Shown: positions 8,287-15,336, counted from the stretch's first letter. The stretch: 16,287 nucleotides of DNA from Cellvibrionales bacterium UBA2618 (GCA_002339165.1 DDJS01000130.1:4428-20714), one strand, 5' to 3'. The notes: generated from the letters alone by a model not told the origin. Translations and numbers: made by a program.

Positions 8287-9075
8287 CTACACAGATGCGG
8301 CTTCGCCGGTCTCAGCAACAGGCGGGACTTCTTCCACCAGAGAAGCATCCTCTGCCATTTCAACAAACTCGTCTTTATCTGACACCGTGGCCGATTCAGC
8401 CTGACCTTCCAATACCGAATCTGCTATCGAGGCAGCATAAAGCTTGATCGCGCGGATAGAGTCATCGTTGCCAGGAATAATGTAATCGACACCATCTGGA
8501 TTGCTATTGGTATCGACAATGCCGACCACCGGAATGCCCAGTTTGTTGGCTTCATTGATGGCAATGCGCTCATGGTCCACATCGACCACAAACAACATGT
8601 CGGGCAATCCATTCATGTCTTTTATGCCACCGATTGAATTTTCCAGTTTATCTTTCATGCGCGTTCGCATCAGCACTTCTTTCTTTGTCAGCCTTTCGAA
8701 GGTACCGTCCTTCTCCTGCTGCTCCAACTCCCTATAACGCTTAATCGACGCGCGAATAGTTTTGTAGTTGGTTAGCATCCCGCCCAGCCATCGATGACTG
8801 ACGTAGGGCATAGAGCAACGCTCAGCCTGCTCTTTAACGATTTTGTTCGCGGCACGCTTGGTGCCAACAAACAGAATTTGATTACCGCGTGCCGCCTCGG
8901 TACGCATGACCTTTAACGCTTCATTAAAAGCAGGTACTGTGTGTTCGAGGTTGATGACGTGGACTTTGTTGCGCGAGCCAAAAATAAACTGGCTCATCTT
9001 GGGATTCCAAAAACGTGTTTGGTGGCCAAAATGGACACCGGCTTGAAGCATATCTCGCATGCTAACTGTAGACAT
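8287..9075 (-). CDS. rpsB: 30S ribosomal protein S2
   Basis: S2 sits on the back of the 30S subunit and helps recruit S1. Translation from 9075 gives 262 residues. The fold begins MSTVSMRDMLQAGVHFGHQT, continues with RFWNPKMSQFIFG and SHRWLGGMLTN, and the second S2 signature, PDMLFVVDVDHERIAINEAN, is complete and followed by KLGIP. The last 40 or so residues form an acidic, alanine- and valine-rich tail, longer than in E. coli (241 aa total), a common variable part. The frame is open back to an ATG at 9138, but those 21 extra residues are untypical and would run across the leader hairpin; the ATG at 9075 has AAGGA eight bases upstream. It is the first gene of the leftward operon. Confidence 0.98.
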   Translation of the reverse strand: MSTVSMRDMLQAGVHFGHQTRFWNPKMSQFIFGSRNKVHVINLEHTVPAFNEALKVMRTEAARGNQILFVGTKRAANKIVKEQAERCSMPYVSHRWLGGMLTNYKTIRASIKRYRELEQQEKDGTFERLTKKEVLMRTRMKDKLENSIGGIKDMNGLPDMLFVVDVDHERIAINEANKLGIPVVGIVDTNSNPDGVDYIIPGNDDSIRAIKLYAASIADSVLEGQAESATVSDKDEFVEMAEDASLVEEVPPVAETGEAASV

Positions 9076-9226
9076 AATATTTTCCTTTTGGGGGTTAGGC
9101 CTCCACGAACCCCAACAATCAACCCGGCGACATCTCAACGATGATCGAACATAGGCACCCTAACTGTCGTGACGGAACGTGTGTGTCGTTAGTTTAAATA
9201 ACCCGATGAAGAGCGTCCCCACCGAG
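9076..9226 (-). promoter_or_regulatory. rpsB mRNA leader, candidate S2 autoregulatory region
   Basis: If transcription starts about 7 bases after the -10 box, the leader is about 150 nt. Its last part folds into a hairpin, TTGGGGTT (9115-9108) with AACCCCCAA (9096-9088, one bulged C), ending one base before the AAGGA ribosome site at 9087-9083. The 11-base loop contains GGAGG (9104-9100), a better anti-Shine-Dalgarno match than the true site. A weaker 5-bp stem, CTAAC/GTTAG, lies at 9192-9160. In E. coli S2 represses its own operon through such a leader; that this one works the same way is inference from position and structure. Confidence 0.55.
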
Positions 9227-9232
9227 GCGCGC

Positions 9233-9261
9233 TTTATACCACAATTGATGGGGTGAGTTAA
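9233..9261 (-). promoter_or_regulatory. rpsB operon promoter (sigma-70 type)
   Basis: On the minus strand a -35 box TTAACT (9261-9256, 4 of 6) and a -10 box TATAAA (9238-9233, 5 of 6) are separated by exactly 17 bp. The bases after the -10 box are GCGCGCC, a GC-rich discriminator of the kind found at stringently controlled ribosomal promoters. The bases before the -35 box are T-rich (TTATTTTTGCT), resembling an UP element. The elements are visible; growth-rate or ppGpp control is inferred. Confidence 0.8.
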
Positions 9262-9262
9262 A

Positions 9263-9330
9263 GCAAAAATAACCGCTTTGACCCTACCGGCAGCGCTATG
9301 TAGAGCAGCCGGTAGGGTAACGCCAAAGCG
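9263..9330 (-). terminator. Long inverted repeat with T-rich tail, terminator-like
   Basis: On the minus strand CGCTTTG (9330-9324) pairs with CAAAGCG (9280-9274). After a 5-base bulge, ACCCTACCGGC (9318-9308) pairs perfectly with GCCGGTAGGGT (9291-9281), leaving a 16-base apical region with partial pairing. The 3' arm is followed by GTTATTTTTGC. This is 18 paired bases with a T-rich tail, consistent with a leftward intrinsic terminator, but no gene is known to be transcribed leftward into it. The tail also lies just upstream of the rpsB -35 box, so it could act as an insulator, part of a small RNA, or an UP element. The plus strand has no T-run after the repeat. Confidence 0.5.
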
Positions 9331-9345
9331 CTCGATCAATTCGAG
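9331..9345. repeat. Short hairpin CTCGA-TCAAT-TCGAG
   Basis: A perfect 5-bp inverted repeat with a 5-base loop abuts the larger inverted repeat. It has no T-run in a position to make a terminator. It may be part of the same structured element or chance. Confidence 0.35.
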
Positions 9346-9389
9346 GGCATAAAAAAACCACTAAAACCTCCCCCAGCAATGTCTAGCAA

Positions 9390-9431
9390 GTTACAATAAC
9401 GCCGTTACAAACGCTTACCAAAAGGCCTATC
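9390..9431 (+). promoter_or_regulatory. Putative map promoter with GTTACAA direct repeat, and map ribosome site
   Basis: TACAAT at 9392-9397 matches a -10 box in 5 of 6 positions, but no good -35 hexamer lies 16-18 bp upstream. The heptamer GTTACAA occurs at 9390-9396 and again at 9404-9410, 14 bp apart, so the second copy offers an alternative -10 (TACAAA). The map start is preceded by AAAAGG at 9420-9425 with a 6-base spacing. A promoter must lie here because map is the first rightward gene, but the exact hexamers are uncertain. Confidence 0.4.
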
Positions 9432-10202
9432 ATGACGGTAAATTTAAGGTCCGAACAGGATCTCGACAAAATGCGTATCGCCGGCCGTATGGCCGCCGAG
9501 GTTCTGGAACTGATTGAAGAGCATGTGATACCCGGCGTGACGACCGAAAAGCTCGATCAAATATGCCATCGACATATCGTTGAGATTCAGAGCGCCATCC
9601 CCGCCTGTTTGGGCTATCGAGGATTTACAAAATCCATCTGTACATCGATTAATCAAGTCGTTTGTCATGGTATACCAACGGATAAAAAGACCCTAAAAAA
9701 TGGCGACATAGTCAATATCGACGTTACCGTGATAAAAGATGGCTGGCATGGCGATACCAGTAAAATGTTTTTGGTCGGTAAAGTTTCCAGCCACGCGCAA
9801 CGTTTAGTCACAGTATCCCAGGAATGCCTCTATTTAGCCCTAGAAATGGTTCGCCCTGGCGTGCGCTTAGGCGACTTGGGGCATTGTATACAAAACCATG
9901 CTGAGTCCAATCACTACACGGTTGTACGCGATTATTGCGGGCACGGCATCGGCCGTGAATTCCACGAAGAGCCGCAAGTGTTGCATTATGGAAGACCCAA
10001 TACCGGCTTGGTGCTGGCAGCCGGTATGACCTTTACCATCGAACCGATGGTAAACGCTGGGCGCCATACCACCAAAGTGAAGCGCGACGGATGGACGGTA
10101 GAAACCATCGATGGCCGACTATCGTCGCAGTGGGAACATACCATCGCAGTCACACAAGATGGTTGTGAAGTTCTCACCGCACGTTCCGAAGAGTCCTTTT
10201 AG
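9432..10202 (+). CDS. map: Type I methionine aminopeptidase
   Basis: Map removes the initiator methionine from nascent proteins at the ribosome. The 256-residue protein is the short type Ia form without an N-terminal extension. All five metal ligands are present at the E. coli positions: D97 (NIDVTV), D108 (GWHGDTS), H171 (GHGIG), E204 (TIEP) and E235 (WEHT). Catalytic H79 (VCHG) and H178 (FHEEP) are also present. Its place divergent from rpsB, sharing one intergenic region, is common in gammaproteobacteria. It lies 12 bp from glnD and probably leads that operon. Confidence 0.98.
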   Translation: MTVNLRSEQDLDKMRIAGRMAAEVLELIEEHVIPGVTTEKLDQICHRHIVEIQSAIPACLGYRGFTKSICTSINQVVCHGIPTDKKTLKNGDIVNIDVTVIKDGWHGDTSKMFLVGKVSSHAQRLVTVSQECLYLALEMVRPGVRLGDLGHCIQNHAESNHYTVVRDYCGHGIGREFHEEPQVLHYGRPNTGLVLAAGMTFTIEPMVNAGRHTTKVKRDGWTVETIDGRLSSQWEHTIAVTQDGCEVLTARSEESF

Positions 10203-10214
10203 GATCCCAACCCG

Positions 10215-12896
10215 ATGCTTTTAAAACACCAATCTGCACCCATATTTTTTGACCTCAAGCGTTTTTTTTCCGACCTCCGAGATGGCGATCCCGTTGAGAT
10301 TTTTAAAAACGCGTTAAACGCTGCCGACAATCACTTTAATACGCGCTTTCACGAGGGCGATGAAGCCCATCGGTTGGTGCATGACCGCGCCGACTTTGCC
10401 GACCTTATGATCAGCTATGCTTGGCAACGCTATATCTGGGATCCAGATATCAGTTTATTGGCGGTCGGTGGATATGGGCGCGGCGAGCTTCATCCCCACT
10501 CAGACATCGATATATTACTACTGACCGTCAGTGACAATACTCAGCGCTATCAAGCAAGTATCGAGCAATTTTTGGCCTTTTTATGGGATATCAACTTACA
10601 CATTAGCCACAGCGTTCGCTCGATACAGCAGTGTGTTGACGCTGCGAGAGCCGATATTAGTATTGCCACCAACCTGATGGAAACGCGTCTGGTCTGCGGC
10701 AGTGCCGAGATGCTCGAACAATTGATGCGCTCCACTGGCCCAGAACACATTTGGACGTCGGCGAACTTCTACCGTGGCAAGCTAGAAGAACAGCGTGAGC
10801 GGTACCACAAACACGACGACACCGAGTACAACTTAGAGCCCAATATCAAAGAAGCACCGGGTGGCCTGCGTGACATCCAATTGATCAATTGGACCGCCAA
10901 GCGACATTTTGGCGCTCAACGTCGTTCACAACTGGTGCAAAATGCCTTTTTACTCGAGGAGGAGTACGGCAGGTTATACATCGATGAAGAGTTCCTGTGG
11001 CGGGTACGCTACGGTTTGCACTTGATCGCAGGGCGCGCTGAAGAAAGGCTGTTATTTGACTACCAACGCAGCCTCGCAAAGATGTTTGGCTACACCGACG
11101 GCAACGGTAAGCTCGGTGTCGAAAAGTTTATGCAACGCTACTACCGCACGGTACTTTCGATACGAGGACTGACTGACGTACTGCATCAACACCTCGACGA
11201 AGCTATTTATCGAGGCAACAAGACCCGGGTCAATAAAGTCATCAATGAGCGCTTTATACTGCGCGACAATTTACTCGACACGGTTACCGACACCACGTTT
11301 GATAACCACCCATCTGCCCTGCTCGAAGTCTTTGTCATCCTTGGCGAAAACGACAGTATCGAGGGCATCAGAGCCTCGGCCATCCGGCAAATAAGACACT
11401 CAGTTGCGTTGATCGATACAGAATTTCGAGCCGACCCCGCCAATCGACGCCTATTTATGCGCCTAATGCGGGCACCCTATATGCTGTCGCTGCAGTTAAA
11501 TCGCATGAACCGCTATGGAATTCTGGGTAAGTACCTACCCGAATTCGGCAATATTGTTGGCCAAACACAGCACGACTTATTTCATATTTACCCGGTCGAT
11601 GTGCATACCCTACAGGTGATAAAAAATATTCGTCGACTTGCCCGTCCAGACGTCGCCAAGCAGTTCCCATTGCCATCACATTTATTTAAAAATCTGGCAA
11701 AACCAGAACTCATTATTATTGCCGCCCTATTCCACGATATCGCCAAGGGCCGCGGTGGCGATCACTCGGTACTCGGCGCTCGAGATATCGGCCAGTTTGC
11801 CCGCCGTCACGCACTCCACCGCGATGAGGTTGCGCTGTTAGTTTGGTTGGTAAAAAACCACTTATTAATGTCGTCGGTATCGCAGAGAGAGGACATTTCG
11901 GACCCCGAGGTCATCCATCGATTTGCCTCGCTCGTCGGCGACACCATGCATCTGGATTATCTCTATGTGCTTACCGTCGGCGACATTAACGCCACCAACC
12001 CAAACCTCTGGACCGAGTGGAAAGGCTCGCTAATGCACTCGCTGTATGTCGAGACCAAACGCGCTCTAAGTCGAGGACTGGGCGCCCCTGTGCACAAAAG
12101 CCGCTGGTCTAAAAACGCCAAAAGCGTCATATTTAAGCGCCTCAAAGAGCGCCAGATAGAGCGTCGACATGCGGTGAAAATTTGGGGCGATATCGGCGAT
12201 GAGTTTTTCTTGCGCGAGACTATTGACGATATTGTTCGCTACACCGAAGCCATCCACCAACATCGTGCCGGCAGTCAAAAAAATCTAGAACCAGTGATCC
12301 TCCTGCGCGATATTGGCATTGAAATACCGATCGTCACGCAAATATTTGTCTACTCCAAAGATCAAGACAACATTCTTGCCGTCACCGCCGCCGTGTTGGA
12401 CAAGTTGAACTTAAATATCCAAGATGCTCGACTGCACACCAACAGTGACGAGGATACATTTGACGTGTTTTATGTGCTGGACAGCAATGGCGAACCCGTC
12501 GGGCGAGACAGTCGGCTGAGTCGGAGACTGGAAAAAACTCTGCGTTTGGGGCTGTTATCGCCAGACACGGTAGATTTTAATACCCAACGCCGAACCCCCC
12601 GACAATTAAAGAGCTTTAACACCAAAACCACTGCAAAATTTAGTATTGACGCCGAAACCAACGCCACTATGCTCGAGGTAATGACGCCAGATCGGCCGGG
12701 CTTACTGGCGCGCATGGCGAATATTTTTTTCCGCTTCAACCTGCGATTACTTACTGCTAAAATTTCAACGCTGGGGGAACGTGTGGAAGATATTTTTTAC
12801 CTCACCGACGAATTCAAACAACCGGTCTGCGATGCCGATTTTTGCCAATTGGTGGAGACCACTATTTGCCGTGAGTTGGATAGCTGCAATGACTAG
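10215..12896 (+). CDS. glnD: Bifunctional uridylyl-transferase/uridylyl-removing enzyme GlnD
   Basis: GlnD senses glutamine and attaches or removes UMP on PII proteins (GlnB/GlnK), and so controls glutamine synthetase activity and the NtrBC response. The length of 893 residues is as expected (890 in E. coli). The nucleotidyltransferase motif GGYGRGELHPHSDIDILLL starts at residue 85, with D97 and D99 as metal ligands. The HD hydrolase domain shows FHDIAKGRGGDHS with H507-D508. Two ACT domains follow at about 700-757 and 816-872, the latter beginning EVMTPDRPGLLARMANIF. All activities therefore look intact. AGGAT overlaps the map stop ten bases before the start. The ACT domains carry the glutamine response in the family. 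Confidence 0.97.
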   Translation: MLLKHQSAPIFFDLKRFFSDLRDGDPVEIFKNALNAADNHFNTRFHEGDEAHRLVHDRADFADLMISYAWQRYIWDPDISLLAVGGYGRGELHPHSDIDILLLTVSDNTQRYQASIEQFLAFLWDINLHISHSVRSIQQCVDAARADISIATNLMETRLVCGSAEMLEQLMRSTGPEHIWTSANFYRGKLEEQRERYHKHDDTEYNLEPNIKEAPGGLRDIQLINWTAKRHFGAQRRSQLVQNAFLLEEEYGRLYIDEEFLWRVRYGLHLIAGRAEERLLFDYQRSLAKMFGYTDGNGKLGVEKFMQRYYRTVLSIRGLTDVLHQHLDEAIYRGNKTRVNKVINERFILRDNLLDTVTDTTFDNHPSALLEVFVILGENDSIEGIRASAIRQIRHSVALIDTEFRADPANRRLFMRLMRAPYMLSLQLNRMNRYGILGKYLPEFGNIVGQTQHDLFHIYPVDVHTLQVIKNIRRLARPDVAKQFPLPSHLFKNLAKPELIIIAALFHDIAKGRGGDHSVLGARDIGQFARRHALHRDEVALLVWLVKNHLLMSSVSQREDISDPEVIHRFASLVGDTMHLDYLYVLTVGDINATNPNLWTEWKGSLMHSLYVETKRALSRGLGAPVHKSRWSKNAKSVIFKRLKERQIERRHAVKIWGDIGDEFFLRETIDDIVRYTEAIHQHRAGSQKNLEPVILLRDIGIEIPIVTQIFVYSKDQDNILAVTAAVLDKLNLNIQDARLHTNSDEDTFDVFYVLDSNGEPVGRDSRLSRRLEKTLRLGLLSPDTVDFNTQRRTPRQLKSFNTKTTAKFSIDAETNATMLEVMTPDRPGLLARMANIFFRFNLRLLTAKISTLGERVEDIFYLTDEFKQPVCDADFCQLVETTICRELDSCND

Positions 12897-12960
12897 CGCC
12901 TATGCATCGATCTTCGACAACATTTTTGGCGTGAGCAATACGCGCTTAGCGACCGACTAG
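12889..12960 (+). CDS. Possible 23-codon ORF overlapping the glnD stop
   Basis: An ATG at 12889 lies 8 bp inside the end of glnD in another frame and opens 23 codons (MTSAYASIFDNIFG...) to a TAG at 12958-12960, filling most of the glnD-dapC gap. It has only a weak GGA nine bases upstream. I recognise no family. It could be a translational bridge to dapC or chance; the latter is more likely at this length. Confidence 0.15.
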   Translation: MTSAYASIFDNIFGVSNTRLATD

Positions 12961-12973
12961 AACATGGAAAACT

Positions 12974-14176
12974 GTGACCTTGAATCCTAATCTGAAACGA
13001 CTCGAGCCCTACCCCTTTGAGCTCTTAAAACAACTGCTAAAGTCTGTTCAACCGCCCTCCTCGCTTAAACACATCGCACTATCGATTGGCGAACCGAAAC
13101 ATCCGCCCCCTGAATTCGTCGAACGGGCCCTCGAAGCGGCGATCGGCGGAATTAATCACTACCCAACAACCCGGGGTACCGAGTCATTGCGCAGCGCCAT
13201 CGCCGGATGGTTAACCCAGCGCTATCAGTTGCCAGACGGCTCAATTGACGCCAACACGCAAATACTTCCAGTCAACGGCACCCGTGAAGCCATTTTTGCC
13301 TTCACGCAAACAGTCATCGACGCGTCACTAGCCCCGACTGTGGTTTCATGTAATCCGTTTTACCAAATATATGAGGGTGCAGCGATTCTCGCCGGAGCCG
13401 AGCCCTGGTATTTAAATTGTACTGCAGAAAATGACTTTATCGCCGACCTAGACAGCGTGCCCGAGTCAATATGGCGACGCTGTCAATTACTGCATCTGTG
13501 CTCGCCGGGCAATCCCAGCGGTGCGGTTATGCGCTTAAAACAGATGCAACATGCGATTAGGCTCGCGCATCGCTATAATTTTATCGTCGTCAGTGACGAG
13601 TGTTATTCCGAAATCTATTTGCACGAACTCGACCCTCCGCCCGGGTTACTCGAGGCTAGTGCGACTATGGGCAACGCTGACTTCAAGCGCTGCATGGTCT
13701 TTCATAGCTTATCAAAACGCTCAAACCTGCCAGGATTACGCTCCGGTTTTGCCGCCGGCGATGCCTCTTTAATTGACAACTTTTTCCTCTACCGAACCTA
13801 TCATGGTTCCGCCATGTCGCCGACCGTGCAGGCGGCCTCGACTGCCGCTTGGGGAGATGAATCGCACGTAGTCGAAAACCGGCGGCTCTACCGAGAAAAA
13901 TTTACCGCAGTCACCACGGCACTTCGCGGCGTGTTAAGCTTTCCAGAACCTCGGGCAAGTTTTTATCTATGGCCGGAGACGCCGATCGACGATATTACCT
14001 TTACCCGAGAACTCTATCGTCGCAAGCACGTCAGCGTGCTTCCCGGACAGTTTATGTCACGGCTTGCAAATGGCGCCAATCCCGGCTGCAATCGCATTAG
14101 GATGGCGCTGGTGGCTGACACCCAAGAATGTTTAGAGGCCGCCCACAGAATTGCCAGTTTTGTCGAGGAGATTTAA
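12974..14176 (+). CDS. dapC: Succinyldiaminopimelate transaminase DapC
   Basis: DapC is a fold type I PLP aminotransferase that converts N-succinyl-2-amino-6-ketopimelate and glutamate to N-succinyl-LL-diaminopimelate in the lysine and peptidoglycan precursor pathway. The 400 residues fit the proteobacterial DapC subfamily: NPNLKRLEPYPFE at the start, LSIGEPKHPPPEFV at 37-50, HYPTTRG at 62-68 and LPVNGTREAIFAF at 98-110. N180 in SPGNPSG, D208 in VSDECYSE, the PLP lysine K248 in HSLSKRSNLPG, and R376 for the substrate carboxylate complete the site. The start is a GTG at 12974, with GGA 7 bases before; a nearby ATG at 12964 is in another frame and soon stops. It lies 77 bp from glnD, and its stop overlaps the nth start. 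Its substrate is the product of DapD, encoded nearby. Confidence 0.95.
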   Translation: MTLNPNLKRLEPYPFELLKQLLKSVQPPSSLKHIALSIGEPKHPPPEFVERALEAAIGGINHYPTTRGTESLRSAIAGWLTQRYQLPDGSIDANTQILPVNGTREAIFAFTQTVIDASLAPTVVSCNPFYQIYEGAAILAGAEPWYLNCTAENDFIADLDSVPESIWRRCQLLHLCSPGNPSGAVMRLKQMQHAIRLAHRYNFIVVSDECYSEIYLHELDPPPGLLEASATMGNADFKRCMVFHSLSKRSNLPGLRSGFAAGDASLIDNFFLYRTYHGSAMSPTVQAASTAAWGDESHVVENRRLYREKFTAVTTALRGVLSFPEPRASFYLWPETPIDDITFTRELYRRKHVSVLPGQFMSRLANGANPGCNRIRMALVADTQECLEAAHRIASFVEEI

Positions 14177-14829
14177 TGCTGAGATCTGAAAGAGCCCTGT
14201 ATATCCGCGAGAGACTGGAGCAACTCTATCCAGAAACTCCGATTCCTCTCGATCACGCAACTGTCTACCAATTGCTGGTAGCCGTTTTGTTGAGCGCCCA
14301 ATGCACCGATGAGCGCGTCAATCAGGTCACACCGAAGTTATTTGCGGTTGCCGACAATCCCTACGACATGCAACATATTCCGGTCGGAAAAATTTATCAA
14401 ATCGTGCGCCCCTGCGGTTTGGCACCAAAAAAATCACGGGCCATCGCTGAACTATCGAGCATAGTGGTAAATCAGCACGCGGGAAAGGTACCAGAAGACA
14501 TGGCACTGCTCGAACAACTCCCCGGCGTCGGGCATAAAACAGCCAGTGTGGTCATGTCTCAGGCTTTCGGCCAACCAACATTTCCGGTGGATACTCACAT
14601 TTACAGATTAGCGCAGAGATGGGGCATAACCCGAGCAAAAAATGTCGTTGGCGCAGAGGCCGATTTAAAAAAATCCTTCCCCCGCGAAAGTTGGAATAAG
14701 CTGCACTTACAGATCATTTTTTATGGCCGAGAATACTGTAGCGCACGCGGTTGCGATGGGCGCGTTTGCGAAATATGCCGACATTGCTATCCCTTCCGTA
14801 AGAACCCTTTCGTCGCACGTAAAGCATAA
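14176..14829 (+). CDS. nth: Endonuclease III-like DNA glycosylase/AP lyase
   Basis: Endonuclease III excises oxidised pyrimidines and nicks abasic sites in base excision repair. With the ATG at 14176 the protein has 217 residues (E. coli 211). LLSAQCTDERVNQVTP at 38-53, the helix-hairpin-helix LPGVGHKTASVV at 115-126 with catalytic K121, and VDTHIYRLAQRWG at 138-150 with catalytic D139 are all present. The C-terminal iron-sulphur region is unusual: cysteines sit at 188, 193, 198, 201 and 204, whereas the classical spacing is C-x6-C-x2-C-x5-C. The chosen ATG overlaps the dapC stop by one base (TAATG) and has GAGGAG at ideal distance; the longer frame from 14128 adds 16 residues read inside dapC and is unlikely. 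An nth gene between dapC and yffB is not the arrangement I expect, so transfer or rearrangement is possible. Confidence 0.93.
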   Translation: MLRSERALYIRERLEQLYPETPIPLDHATVYQLLVAVLLSAQCTDERVNQVTPKLFAVADNPYDMQHIPVGKIYQIVRPCGLAPKKSRAIAELSSIVVNQHAGKVPEDMALLEQLPGVGHKTASVVMSQAFGQPTFPVDTHIYRLAQRWGITRAKNVVGAEADLKKSFPRESWNKLHLQIIFYGREYCSARGCDGRVCEICRHCYPFRKNPFVARKA

Positions 14830-14851
14830 CGCCAAAAAGATTTTTAACTCT

Positions 14852-14879
14852 CTTAGACGCCTTCCTAGAGGCGTAAAAG
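14852..14879 (+). repeat. Hairpin after nth, not a clear terminator
   Basis: ACGCCT (14857-14862) pairs with AGGCGT (14869-14874) around a 6-base loop, with three more pairs outside two mismatches. No T-run follows on either strand, so it does not look like an intrinsic terminator; it may be a transcript-stabilising or processing structure at the nth 3' end. The rest of the 118-bp nth-yffB gap holds only the promoter candidate listed separately. Confidence 0.4.
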
Positions 14880-14900
14880 TAGTCGGCCACAAGGTTAATT

Positions 14901-14935
14901 TGCTATGCTTATGCAAGCGCGTAAAAAATTATAAT
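14901..14935 (+). promoter_or_regulatory. Candidate promoter(s) upstream of the ArsC/Spx-family gene
   Basis: Two -10-like boxes occur in the gap. TATGCT at 14904-14909 is preceded by TG one base away, making an extended -10, and would give a leader of about 30 nt. A perfect TATAAT lies at 14930-14935, but a start about 7 bases later would leave only about 6 nt before the ATG at 14948. Neither has a convincing -35 box. The gene may also be read from the dapC-nth transcript. Confidence 0.35.
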
Positions 14936-14947
14936 TGGATAGCTTAA

Positions 14948-15310
14948 ATGACGCCTACCACGCTGTACGGAATTCCCAATTGCGACACCATGAAACGTGC
15001 TCGACAGTGGCTCGATGGCGCACAGATAGACTATCATTTCCATGATTTTGGCAAACACGGCATCGATATCACAACATTGCAACAGTGGCTTCAGCAAGTC
15101 GACTGGCAGCTGTTACTCAACCGTCGTGGCACCACTTGGCGCAAGCTCGATGCAACTCGCCAACAAAGTATTGACGCTGACAATGTCTGTGAATTATTGT
15201 GCCAGCAACCCTCGATGATCAAGCGTCCGGTGCTAGACCACGCCACAGGCCTAGAGGTCGGCTTCAACGCCAATATTTATCAACAGATTTTTAATTCTAA
15301 TAGCGGGTGA
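14948..15310 (+). CDS. ArsC/Spx-family protein, YffB type
   Basis: This 120-residue protein closely resembles E. coli YffB, a thioredoxin-fold member of the ArsC/Spx family whose physiological role is not settled; a glutathione-dependent thiol reductase activity has been proposed. YGIPNCDTMKRARQWL at 7-22 has the single catalytic-type cysteine C12 and no CxxC pair, DYHFHDF follows at 28-34, NRRGTTWRKLD at 58-68 is the family hallmark, and IKRPVLD at 91-97 is the usual arginine-proline motif. The GGAT ribosome site is weak. The gene lies 26 bp before dapD, an association seen widely in Pseudomonas-like bacteria, but nothing in the protein ties it to diaminopimelate synthesis. It should not be called an arsenate reductase on this evidence. 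Confidence 0.92.
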   Translation: MTPTTLYGIPNCDTMKRARQWLDGAQIDYHFHDFGKHGIDITTLQQWLQQVDWQLLLNRRGTTWRKLDATRQQSIDADNVCELLCQQPSMIKRPVLDHATGLEVGFNANIYQQIFNSNSG

Positions 15311-15336
15311 TTCGACCGCCTCAAGAGATCCTATCT

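Larger units (their letters stand above)
9076..9431. other. Divergent intergenic region between rpsB and map (356 bp)
   Basis: This is the longest gene-free stretch in the window. No credible coding frame was seen. From left to right it contains the rpsB ribosome site and leader hairpin, the rpsB promoter, a long inverted repeat with a T-rich tail on the minus strand, a small adjacent hairpin, a run of seven A at 9351-9357, and the putative map promoter and ribosome site. The separate entries give details. Confidence 0.9.

Noticed and set aside
9076..9138. Longer rpsB N-terminus starting at 9138
   Set aside because: It would read through the leader hairpin and ribosome site; S2 proteins begin at the 9075 start.
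14128..14175. Longer nth N-terminus starting at 14128
   Set aside because: The extra residues are an out-of-frame reading of dapC's end; the 14176 ATG has GAGGAG at proper spacing.
14852..14879. Rho-independent terminator after nth
   Set aside because: The hairpin has no following T-run on either strand.
14948..15310. Arsenate reductase for arsenic resistance
   Set aside because: The protein follows YffB (single NCDT cysteine, NRRGTTWRKLD) and there are no arsenic-resistance genes nearby.
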